DNA of 33,218 bases. Origin: Candidatus Neomicrothrix sp. (lineage in GTDB: Bacteria > Actinomycetota > Acidimicrobiia > Acidimicrobiales > Aldehydirespiratoraceae). Under the pieces are notes generated by a model. That model did not search any database. It was not told the DNA's origin and saw only the letters and a program-made list of their open reading frames with translations. Made by a program: the position numbers and the translations under genes. The stretch's first letter is position 1; each line of letters begins with the position of its first letter. The stretch spans positions 1-33,218 of the forward strand of contig JAFMKU010000020.1 of NCBI GenBank assembly GCA_017852795.1, given 5' to 3'. Positions 16,518-23,423 of the stretch are shown here, piece by piece.

Positions 16518-17771
16518 GTGTCTGACACGATCTCGTCGATGCCTGAGCTTGGCCGCCGCGCCAAAGCCGCGTCACGCCTGCTCGCAGTGGCATCCACGGA
16601 TCTCAAAAACCTCGGGTTGCAGGCCGCTGCCGATGCTTTGGAATCCGATACGCCAGCCATCTTGCACGCCAACCGCTCCGACGTCGCGGCTGCTGAAGCG
16701 GCTGGCATGGAAGCACCGTTGGTGGATCGGCTCCGCTTGGATGAGCAGCGGGTTTCTGGGATGGCTGACGGTCTGCGTCAGGTTTCGTTGCTGGCTGATC
16801 CGGTGGGGGACATCACCCGAACCTGGACTCGGCCCAACGGGTTAGCGATGTCGAAAGTGCGGGTTCCGCTCGGGGTGGTCGCCATCATCTACGAAAGCCG
16901 TCCCAACGTGACCAGCGACGCGTTCGGATTGTGCCTAAAAAGCGGGAATGCCGCGTTGCTTCGCGGTTCGTCCTCTGCGATTCACTCCAACTTGGCGATC
17001 GCCGCCGCGTTACGCCGAGCGCTTTCACAGGTGGGGCTCCCGGCCGATGCGCTGGTGCTGGTGGACGACACCAGCCGCGAAGCAGCGACCGAATTTATGC
17101 AGCTCAGAGAGTCGGTGGATTGCCTGATTCCTCGTGGGGGTCCGTCGTTGATCGCTTCGGTGTTGGCCAACGCGACGGTGCCGTTTGTGATTGACGGCGC
17201 CGGAAACTGCCACGTCTATGTCGACGTTGACGCCGACCTGGACATGGCGATCGCCATCGTCGGTAACGCCAAGACGCAGCGGCCGGGGGTCTGCAATGCC
17301 TTGGAGTCGCTGGTGGTGCATCGGTCGGTGGCGGGAACGTTCCTGCCAGCTTTGGTGGGCGCGCTGGACGGTGTGGAACTGGTCGGAGACGCTGAAGCTC
17401 AAGCGGCCGATCCTGAGATTGGGGTCGCCTCGGAACAAGATTTCGCCACCGAGTATTTGGACCTGAAGTTGAGCATCAAAGTGGTGGGGGATTTGAGCGA
17501 AGCGATTGCGCACATCAACGCCACCGGTTCCGGCCATTCCGAAGCGATCGTGACCCGCAACGAAGCCGCGGCGCAAAGGTTCACGCAGGAAATCGACGCG
17601 GCCGCGGTGTTGGTGAACGCATCGACCCGATTCGTCGACGGTGAAGAGTTTGGCTTCGGGGCTGAGATCGGCATTAGCACCCAAAAGCTGCACGCTCGTG
17701 GGCCGATGGGCTTGGAACAGCTCACCACCGAAAAGTACGTGGTGCAGGGCACCGGTCACGTCCGGGCATGA
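16518..17771 (+). CDS. proA: Glutamate-5-semialdehyde dehydrogenase (gamma-glutamyl phosphate reductase)
   Basis: ProA reduces gamma-glutamyl phosphate to glutamate semialdehyde with NADPH, the second step of proline synthesis. The product is about 417 residues, a normal family length. Landmarks are VPLGVVAIIYESRPNVT, GGPSLI, the catalytic cysteine C259 in KTQRPGVCNALE, and HARGPMGLEQLTT near the C-terminus. The ORF track starts at GTG 16497; GTG 16518 (protein MSDTISS...) is preferred because TAGGGT lies just upstream of it. proB is separated from it by inverted murJ, so proA probably has its own promoter. Confidence 0.95.
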   Translation: MSDTISSMPELGRRAKAASRLLAVASTDLKNLGLQAAADALESDTPAILHANRSDVAAAEAAGMEAPLVDRLRLDEQRVSGMADGLRQVSLLADPVGDITRTWTRPNGLAMSKVRVPLGVVAIIYESRPNVTSDAFGLCLKSGNAALLRGSSSAIHSNLAIAAALRRALSQVGLPADALVLVDDTSREAATEFMQLRESVDCLIPRGGPSLIASVLANATVPFVIDGAGNCHVYVDVDADLDMAIAIVGNAKTQRPGVCNALESLVVHRSVAGTFLPALVGALDGVELVGDAEAQAADPEIGVASEQDFATEYLDLKLSIKVVGDLSEAIAHINATGSGHSEAIVTRNEAAAQRFTQEIDAAAVLVNASTRFVDGEEFGFGAEIGISTQKLHARGPMGLEQLTTEKYVVQGTGHVRA

Positions 17772-17816
17772 CCTGAATCGGCGGCGGCCAGGTACGGGGC
17801 GGGCGTTGGTCGGCGC

Positions 17817-17822
17817 TAACCT
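17817..17822 (+). promoter_or_regulatory. Candidate near-leaderless -10 element for the MoxR gene
   Basis: TAACCT ends eight bases before the ATG at 17831, leaving room for a leader of zero to two bases. No Shine-Dalgarno precedes the ATG. Confidence 0.4.
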
Positions 17823-17830
17823 CAAAGCCT

Positions 17831-18712
17831 ATGTCTAATCGCTTTGCTGACGTCTCAACTCTGAAGTCCGAACTGGCCGGAGTGGACTATCTCTCCGACG
17901 ACGGCATCGCTGGTGTGGTGTATCTGGCTGATCGACTCGAAAAACCGATTCTGGTGGAAGGCCCGGCCGGGACGGGCAAAACCCAGCTGGCGAAAAGCGT
18001 CGCTGAAGTCACCGGGGCTCGGCTTATCCGGCTGCAGTGCTACGAGGGCCTCGACGAATCCAAGGCGTTGTACGAATGGAACTACAAGAAGCAGTTGCTG
18101 CGAATCCAGTCTGAACGCGGTGACGAGGGCGAATGGGACGAAATCAGCGACGACATCTTCAGCGACGAGTTCCTGTTGACCCGACCGCTGCTTGAAGCGA
18201 TCCGTTCCGAAGACCCGGTTGTCTTGTTGATCGATGAGGTTGACCGGGTCGAGGTAGAGACCGAGGCGCTGCTGTTGGAAATCCTTTCCGACTATCAGGT
18301 TTCGATTCCGGAACTCGGCACGATCGAAGCCAAGCAGATACCGCTGGTGTTCTTGACCTCGAACAACACTCGCGAGCTGTCTGAGGCTCTGAAACGTCGC
18401 TGCCTGTACCTCCATGTCGACTACCCCGACATGGAACGAGAAAAAGAAATCGTGATGACCAAGGTTCCGGACATTTCGGAGAACTTGGCTGATCAAGTTG
18501 CTCGGGTGGTTCGGTCGATCCGACAGATTGAGCTGAAGAAGCATCCGTCGGTGTCCGAGACGCTGGATTGGGCGAAAACGCTGGTGTTGCTCGGTGTAGA
18601 AAAGATTGACGAACACACCGCACAGTCAACGATCAACATCTTGTTGAAGTACCAAAGCGACATCAACAAGGCCATCAAGGAACTGGCCACCGCTGACGGC
18701 GTCACCCCCTGA
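17831..18712 (+). CDS. MoxR-family AAA+ ATPase (CoxD-like)
   Basis: MoxR ATPases act as chaperones that insert metals or remodel partner complexes, usually together with a VWA protein. The 293-residue product has Walker A GPAGTGKT (44-51), Walker B VLLIDEVDR (D135, E136), a sensor-1-like TSNN and the arginine-finger region LKRRCLYLHVDYP. It is followed five bases later by a VWA protein, the standard MoxR/VWA pairing. The sequence looks closest to the CoxD type, but no CO dehydrogenase or other molybdenum enzyme gene is in the window, so the client is unknown. Confidence 0.88.
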   Translation: MSNRFADVSTLKSELAGVDYLSDDGIAGVVYLADRLEKPILVEGPAGTGKTQLAKSVAEVTGARLIRLQCYEGLDESKALYEWNYKKQLLRIQSERGDEGEWDEISDDIFSDEFLLTRPLLEAIRSEDPVVLLIDEVDRVEVETEALLLEILSDYQVSIPELGTIEAKQIPLVFLTSNNTRELSEALKRRCLYLHVDYPDMEREKEIVMTKVPDISENLADQVARVVRSIRQIELKKHPSVSETLDWAKTLVLLGVEKIDEHTAQSTINILLKYQSDINKAIKELATADGVTP

Positions 18713-18717
18713 GATCC

Positions 18718-20196
18718 ATGACCGCCTCGGAAGCTGAGCTTGACGCCGACGTTCACGGGATTGGAGAACCGATCCTGGATTTGCTCAACGGTTTCGTCAT
18801 TCAGTTGCGAGCGGCTGGGTTACCGGTGAGCCTCACCGAGACGCTGGACGCGATGGAAGCGGTGCGCCACGTACCGATCGAGGACCGCCAGACGTTCAAG
18901 TACGCGCTCGCCGCTACTTTGGTAAAGCACCACAACCATTGGAAAGCGTTCGAGACGGTTTTCGAAGTGTATTTCTCGCTTCGTGGCGATGATTATCTCA
19001 TCGACGGGGACAGCGTTGAGCTTCCTGAGTTTGACGATGACGAACAACGTCAGGAAGGTGGCGGCGACCAGCAGGGTGGCGGTGGTGAGAACCTGTCGCC
19101 GGAAGAACTGGCCGAAATGCTGTACCAGTCGTTGTTGCGTGGTGATCAGCCCATGATGCGCGGTGTGGCCCGCCAAGCAGTTCGGCGGTATGCCGGTATG
19201 GAGCCGGGCCGGCCGGTTGGTGGCACGTACTACCTGTACCGCACGCTGCGAAACCTCGACATCGATGGGGTTCTCGAACGGTTGCTGGAACAAGAACAGA
19301 ACGAAGATGGTGACGCCTCAGAGTTTGAGCAGCGCCTCGCTCGCGACGAATACCAGGCTCGCGCCAACCAGTTGCAGCAGGAGATCGAAGCGGAGATCCG
19401 CCGGCGTCTCGTGGCCGATCGGGGGGTGGAGGCGATGGCCAAAACCTTGCGTAAGCCTCTCCCGGAAGATGTCGACTTCATGCACGCCAGTCGTGAAGAG
19501 ATGGTGTCGTTGCGCAAAGCGATCTATCCGCTGACCCGCAAGCTCGCGGCTCGGCTGCAACGCAAACGTCGGCACGGCCGGAAAGGTCCGTTGGATTTCC
19601 GCCGTACCGTGCGGGCCTCGTTGAGTTACGGCGGTGTTCCGGCCGAACCGAAGTTTCGTAATCCCCGTCCTCACAAACCAGAAATTTTTGTGATCGCCGA
19701 TATTTCGGGATCGGTCGCGGCGTTTGCTCGTTTCACGTTGCATCTCGTGTACGCCATTTCGGGACAGTTCTCTAAGGTGCGGTCGTTTGTGTTCATCGAT
19801 GGCCTTGATGAAGTCACCCGGTTCTTTGACGGGGTTGAAGACATCAACGATGCCGTTCATCGGGTGAACACCGAAGCCGACGTGGTCTGGGTTGATGGCC
19901 ATTCGGATTATGGCCATGCGCTCAGCGTGTTTTGGGAGCGTTACGGCAACGAGATCGGACCTCGTACGTCGGTCATGATCCTTGGAGATGCGCGCAACAA
20001 CTATCACGCCTCGGAGAGTTGGATCATCAAAGCCATTCAGGAACGAGCCCGAGCCGTTCACTGGCTGAACCCGGAACCCAACAGCTATTGGGATACCGGC
20101 GATTCGATCGTGGGGGAGTACGCGCAGTACTGCGACGGTGCGTTTGAGGTTCGTAACCTGCGCCAACTCGAAGCGTTCGTCGACAACCTCGCCTAG
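18718..20196 (+). CDS. VWA-domain protein, CoxE-like partner of the MoxR ATPase
   Basis: The 492-residue product has a long alpha-helical N-terminal region with an acidic, Gly/Gln-rich low-complexity stretch around residues 100-125 (DDDEQRQEGGGDQQGGG). A C-terminal von Willebrand factor A domain follows, with the metal-ion-dependent adhesion site start D328-I-S-G-S332. No membrane segment or signal peptide is evident, so it is probably cytoplasmic. It begins five bases after the MoxR gene, indicating co-expression. In known systems such pairs help mature or activate large enzymes; the target here cannot be told from sequence. It converges on the DAHP synthase gene. Confidence 0.85.
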   Translation: MTASEAELDADVHGIGEPILDLLNGFVIQLRAAGLPVSLTETLDAMEAVRHVPIEDRQTFKYALAATLVKHHNHWKAFETVFEVYFSLRGDDYLIDGDSVELPEFDDDEQRQEGGGDQQGGGGENLSPEELAEMLYQSLLRGDQPMMRGVARQAVRRYAGMEPGRPVGGTYYLYRTLRNLDIDGVLERLLEQEQNEDGDASEFEQRLARDEYQARANQLQQEIEAEIRRRLVADRGVEAMAKTLRKPLPEDVDFMHASREEMVSLRKAIYPLTRKLAARLQRKRRHGRKGPLDFRRTVRASLSYGGVPAEPKFRNPRPHKPEIFVIADISGSVAAFARFTLHLVYAISGQFSKVRSFVFIDGLDEVTRFFDGVEDINDAVHRVNTEADVVWVDGHSDYGHALSVFWERYGNEIGPRTSVMILGDARNNYHASESWIIKAIQERARAVHWLNPEPNSYWDTGDSIVGEYAQYCDGAFEVRNLRQLEAFVDNLA

Positions 20197-20210
20197 CAAA
20201 ACCTGAAAGA

Positions 20211-20242
20211 ACCCGAACCGGTTCTGGTCCTGCGCTTCGGGT
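20211..20242. terminator. Possible bidirectional hairpin between convergent genes
   Basis: ACCCGAA (20211-20217) pairs with TTCGGGT (20236-20242) around an 18-base loop in the 57-base gap between the VWA gene and the DAHP synthase gene. The loop is long and no T-run follows, so it is a weak candidate. Confidence 0.3.
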
Positions 20243-20253
20243 CGTTCGTGCCG

Positions 20254-21597
20254 TTAATCCTGCTGGAGGAGTTCGGCCACCATAAACGCGAGATCGACCG
20301 ACTGGCGGCCGTTCAGGCGGGGGTCGCACATCGTTTCGTACGCTTCTTCTAGGGCTGCTTCGTCGAGTCCGTCGCCACCACCAACGCATTCGGTGACCGA
20401 GTCGCCGGTGAGTTCGACATGCATACCGCCCGGCCACGTACCAGCTTGACGGTGAGCATCGAAGAAGCCGGTGAGTTCAGCAACAATGCGGTCAAAGCTT
20501 CTGGTTTTGCGGCCGTTCTCGGCGGTGTAGGTGTTGCCGTGCATCGGGTCGGAGGCCCAAACCACCGGATGCCCAGAGTCGCGGACGGCTGCGAGCAGCG
20601 GGGGAAGTCCGGTCGCGATCCGGTCGGCGCCCATGCGACAAATCAGTGTCAGCCGGCCCGGGATGCGTTCAGGGTTGAGAGCCTCGCACAGCCCGATGAC
20701 TTCTTCGGGGGTGGCGGTCGGTCCTATCTTGCATCCCAGCGGGTTTTTGACGCCGCGAAGGAACTCGATGTGCGCGCCATCGAGTTGGCGGGTTCGTTCA
20801 CCGATCCAGAGCATGTGGGCGGAGCAGTCGTACCAGTCGCCGGTCAAGGAGTCTTGACGGGTGAGCGCTTCTTCGTAGTTGAGCAGGAGTGCTTCGTGAC
20901 TGGTGAAGAAATCAACTTCGTGAAGGGCCGGTTCGGTTTTGGAGTTGATGCCGCAGGCGGCCATGAACCGAAGCGCCCGGTCGATTTCGTCAGCCATCTG
21001 GGCGTACCGTTCGCCGGTCGGGGAGGAGGCAACAAACTCGCGGTTCCAGGTCGACACTTGGCTGAGGTCAGCGAACCCGCCGTGGGTGAAGGCCCGAAGC
21101 AGGTTCAGCGTTGAGGCGGCGCGGTGGTAAGCGGTGAGGAGGCGGGTGGCGTCGGGTCGGCGTTCTTGTTCGCTGAAGCCGACGTCGTTCACGATCTGAC
21201 CGAGGAAGGATGGCAATTCCAAACCGTCCTGCGTTTCGGTCGCGCTGGAACGAGGTTTGGCAAACTGCCCGGCGATCCGCCCGACCTTTACGAGCGGCAT
21301 ACCGCCCGAGTAGGTAAGCACCACGGCCATCTGGAGGATGACTCGGAGTTTGTCTCGAATGGAGTCGGCAGTGGTATCAAACGATTCGGCACAGTCACCG
21401 GCTTGCAGCAGGAAGGCTTCACCCCGGCACACCCGAGCGAGTTGATCGGTGAGGTCACGGGCTTCACCGGCGAACACCAGCGGCGGAAGTTGGCTCAGCT
21501 GTTTGACCGCGAGGTCCAGCTCACCAGAATCCGGCCATTCGGGCTGGTGAAGGGCGGTCTGGTTGCGCCAGGAAGATGGAGTCCAGGTGGAGGTCAC
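20254..21597 (-). CDS. aroF: Class II 3-deoxy-D-arabino-heptulosonate 7-phosphate (DAHP) synthase
   Basis: This enzyme condenses phosphoenolpyruvate with erythrose 4-phosphate, the first step of the shikimate pathway. The product is about 447 residues, the usual class II (plant/mycobacterial) length. It begins with the family-typical WTPSSWR...ALHQPEWP. It also has LLQAGDCAESF (metal-ligand Cys at about residue 69), LTYSGGMPLVKVGRIAGQFAKPRS and VVWASDPMHGNT. The ORF track extends to 21666, but that would run into the hairpin after the sigma gene; GTG 21597 matches the family N-terminus. The symbol is by reaction; aroG or aroH are equally possible. Confidence 0.94.
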   Translation of the reverse strand: MTSTWTPSSWRNQTALHQPEWPDSGELDLAVKQLSQLPPLVFAGEARDLTDQLARVCRGEAFLLQAGDCAESFDTTADSIRDKLRVILQMAVVLTYSGGMPLVKVGRIAGQFAKPRSSATETQDGLELPSFLGQIVNDVGFSEQERRPDATRLLTAYHRAASTLNLLRAFTHGGFADLSQVSTWNREFVASSPTGERYAQMADEIDRALRFMAACGINSKTEPALHEVDFFTSHEALLLNYEEALTRQDSLTGDWYDCSAHMLWIGERTRQLDGAHIEFLRGVKNPLGCKIGPTATPEEVIGLCEALNPERIPGRLTLICRMGADRIATGLPPLLAAVRDSGHPVVWASDPMHGNTYTAENGRKTRSFDRIVAELTGFFDAHRQAGTWPGGMHVELTGDSVTECVGGGDGLDEAALEEAYETMCDPRLNGRQSVDLAFMVAELLQQD

Positions 21598-21603
21598 GAT
21601 GCC

Positions 21604-21609
21604 AGTCTG
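21604..21609 (-). promoter_or_regulatory. Weak candidate leaderless -10 element for the DAHP synthase
   Basis: On the minus strand CAGACT ends six bases before the GTG at 21597. It departs from TANNNT at the first position, but the spacing equals that of the other candidates. The nearest Shine-Dalgarno-like AGGAAAG is too far upstream. Confidence 0.25.
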
Positions 21610-21662
21610 CTTTCCTAGGTTGGATGTTCCAACGTGCTTGCCGTTTGCTGAGGCGGGAACGG

Positions 21663-21692
21663 CCAACGCCCCGCCGTGAAGCGGGGCGTTGG
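21663..21692 (-). terminator. Perfect 12-bp hairpin after the sigma factor gene
   Basis: CCAACGCCCCGC pairs perfectly with GCGGGGCGTTGG around a six-base loop. It lies 30 bases beyond the sigma factor stop codon on the minus strand and upstream of the DAHP synthase start. No T-run follows, which is common for terminators in high-GC actinobacteria. Confidence 0.75.
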
Positions 21693-21721
21693 GTTACCGA
21701 ACGGTTAGTGCGGTAGTCGGA

Positions 21722-22561
21722 TCAGGCGACGCCGACGGTGTCCGCCATATCCGCGGCGTGCTCGCGCACGGAATGGATGGCACGCTTCACGAGACGGCGG
21801 GCTGCTTCGGCGGTCACACCGAGGTCTTCGCCGACTTCACGGTAGGAACGCTTGCGTCCGTCACCGAGGCCGAAACGCTGTTCGACGGCGTACTTGGCCC
21901 GGGGATCGAGGATGTCGAGCAGACCGGTCACCGTTTCTTCTTCGGCCTTGGCCATTACCTCGAACTCAGGTCCGGGGTTGGAGTCAGGAAGAAGGTCGAC
22001 CAGTTCGTTGGAGTCATCGTCGCCGATGGTCCGGTCGAGGCTGGTGGGGGTGGTGAGACGGTGCAGGCGAGCGTGCTCGTCATCAAGTTCGTCACCATCG
22101 CCGGAAACCGCACGCAGCGCAGCCCGGAGGCTGGCCGAACGGTCGCCAGGAAGGCGGACCAAGCTGGCCTTCTGGTCGAGGGCACGGCCGATGGCCTGCC
22201 GGATCCAGAAGGTGGCGTAGGTCGAGAACTTGAAGCCTTTGCGCCAGTCGAACTTGTCGACTGCGTGCTCCAGGCCGAGGTTGCCTTCCTGGATCAGGTC
22301 CAGAAGTTCCATGCCGGGGGGCAGCGGGTAGCGGCGGGCAACGCTCACCACGAGCCGAAGGTTGGCCCGGATGAACCGGTCCTTCGCAATGGCGGCGTTG
22401 CGGATGGCACGATCAATGTCGCGGCCCTTCTCGCCGTCTTCCTTGCGGGCCTGTGCTTCGAAGCCCTTTTCGATGATTTGACTGAGCTCGCGCTCTTCTT
22501 GAGCGTTGAGCAGGGCTACTGCTCCGATCTCGTTCAAATACTGTCCAACTGAATCACTCAT
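21722..22561 (-). CDS. Sigma-70 family RNA polymerase sigma factor (group 2-like)
   Basis: The product is about 279 residues. It has region 1.2 (VGQYLNEIGAVALLNAQEERELS), region 2 (DLIQEGNLGLEHAVDKFDWRKGFKFSTYATFWIRQAIGRAL), a region 3-like segment, and region 4 with a helix-turn-helix (RSYREVGEDLGVTAEAARRLVKRAI). Region 1.1 of primary sigma factors is absent, so a group 2, non-essential type is likely, although similarity to SigA is strong. The ORF track starts at TTG 22576; ATG 22561 (MSDSVGQYL) is preferred, with GAGCGAG six bases upstream as a modest ribosome-binding site. A 9-bp hairpin lies just upstream in the leader, and the gene ends in a strong hairpin. Confidence 0.93.
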   Translation of the reverse strand: MSDSVGQYLNEIGAVALLNAQEERELSQIIEKGFEAQARKEDGEKGRDIDRAIRNAAIAKDRFIRANLRLVVSVARRYPLPPGMELLDLIQEGNLGLEHAVDKFDWRKGFKFSTYATFWIRQAIGRALDQKASLVRLPGDRSASLRAALRAVSGDGDELDDEHARLHRLTTPTSLDRTIGDDDSNELVDLLPDSNPGPEFEVMAKAEEETVTGLLDILDPRAKYAVEQRFGLGDGRKRSYREVGEDLGVTAEAARRLVKRAIHSVREHAADMADTVGVA

Positions 22562-22573
22562 GGCATACTCGCT

Positions 22574-22598
22574 CAATGACCCAAAAACAGGGTCGTTG
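22574..22598 (-). promoter_or_regulatory. Hairpin in the leader of the sigma factor gene
   Basis: On the minus strand CAACGACCC pairs with GGGTCATTG (nine pairs, one of them a wobble) around the loop TGTTTTT. The stem ends directly before the GAGCGAG ribosome-binding site and includes the alternative TTG start. It could modulate translation or be incidental. Confidence 0.4.
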
Positions 22599-22719
22599 TA
22601 GGTGGGGTTTTGTAGGGGGAAGAGGTACCGTGTGCTCGCACAAGTCGAACGCGCGCCGCACTCCGGTCCAGCGGTTGATTATTGTGCACGAAATCGGCGG
22701 TCGGGTCCAGTGTTCTCTT

Positions 22720-22735
22720 CGTGACATTTGTCACA
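22720..22735. promoter_or_regulatory. CRP/GlxR-like palindromic site
   Basis: The sequence CGTGA-CATTTG-TCACA matches the TGTGA-N6-TCACA consensus at nine of ten half-site positions and contains the perfect inverted repeat GTGACA-TT-TGTCAC. It sits in the 259-base divergent region between the sigma factor and nadD, about 160 bases from the sigma start and 86 from nadD. No CRP-family gene is present in the window. Confidence 0.45.
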
Positions 22736-22808
22736 GGTCTGATGGGGTCTGTCGACCGCAGGGTTGGGCACCGCTTGAGCGCGCCACAAGCAAGGAGGCG
22801 ACTCGGCC

Positions 22809-22814
22809 TAGACT
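22809..22814 (+). promoter_or_regulatory. Candidate leaderless -10 element for the nadD operon
   Basis: TAGACT ends six bases before the GTG at 22821. An AAGGAGG string at about 22792-22798 lies upstream of the hexamer and is not followed by a usable start codon, so it is unlikely to be the ribosome-binding site. Confidence 0.5.
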
Positions 22815-22820
22815 CCGGTC

Positions 22821-23423
22821 GTGATGCATGGGTCAAGCGAGCGAATTGGCGTCCTCGGCGGGACCTTCGACCCACCCCATGTCGGCCACCTCGAAACAGC
22901 AGACGCGGTTTCCCGGGCGTTGAATCTGGACCGAATGCTGTTGATGGTTGCCGGGGATCCTTGGCAGAAGACCGCACTTGGACCAGTAACTCCAGCGGCT
23001 GACCGCTTGGCTATGGTGGCTGCAGCGGTCGCGGAGGTGGATGGGCTTGAGGTTTCAGAACTTGAAGTTGCTCGGACCGGTCCGTCGTACATGGTTGACA
23101 CCCTCGAATCGTTGCGTTTGCTTCACCCTGACGCTGAACTGTTTCTCGTGATCGGTTCGGATACAGCCGAAGGGCTCGGGTCTTGGCACGAGCCGGATCG
23201 GGTAGCTGGCCTCGCTACCACAGCAATCGTCGAACGTGGAGGGCGTTCGGGGGGCCGTCCCCCCGAAGGTTGGCCGTATCTGGTGGTTGACGCCCCCCAG
23301 GTAGCGGTGTCGTCGTCGGAGATCCGTGAACGAATCGCCGCTGGAGAATCGGTGCAGGGTCTGGTTCCGGATGCGGTGATTGAGGTGATTGACTCGTTGG
23401 GCCTCTACCGTGAGGGGCCGTGA
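22821..23423 (+). CDS. nadD: Nicotinate-nucleotide adenylyltransferase
   Basis: NadD adenylylates nicotinate mononucleotide to form deamido-NAD+, a step of NAD+ synthesis. The 200-residue product has IGVLGGTFDPPHVGHL (the nucleotidyltransferase GxFDPxHxGH motif), the middle signature FLVIGSDTAEGL, and VSSSEIRERI near the C-terminus. Start is GTG 22821, apparently leaderless; an ATG follows as the next codon but one base-triplet later and would change the protein by one residue only. It begins a tightly overlapping set with the LCP-like gene, rsfS and putA. The nadD-LCP-rsfS order is the actinobacterial norm. Confidence 0.95.
   Translation: MMHGSSERIGVLGGTFDPPHVGHLETADAVSRALNLDRMLLMVAGDPWQKTALGPVTPAADRLAMVAAAVAEVDGLEVSELEVARTGPSYMVDTLESLRLLHPDAELFLVIGSDTAEGLGSWHEPDRVAGLATTAIVERGGRSGGRPPEGWPYLVVDAPQVAVSSSEIRERIAAGESVQGLVPDAVIEVIDSLGLYREGP
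23246..23267. repeat. Perfect 9-bp inverted repeat inside nadD
   Basis: TTCGGGGGG and CCCCCCGAA flank the tetraloop CCGT within the nadD coding sequence (encoding a GGRPPEG-type loop). The stem is very GC-rich. It may simply reflect Gly/Pro codons. Confidence 0.7.

Noticed and set aside
21598-21666. Longer N-terminus of the DAHP synthase from the ORF track
   Set aside because: It would begin within the hairpin that follows the sigma gene, and the extra residues do not resemble the family N-terminus.
21689-22552. 287-residue plus-strand ORF across the sigma factor gene
   Set aside because: It is the antisense shadow of the sigma factor, which has clear domain motifs; the plus-strand product has no recognisable domain and is explained by GC-rich codon structure.
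22792-22798. AAGGAGG as the ribosome-binding site of nadD
   Set aside because: It is more than 20 bases from the start codon, lies upstream of the -10 hexamer, and no start codon follows at usable spacing.
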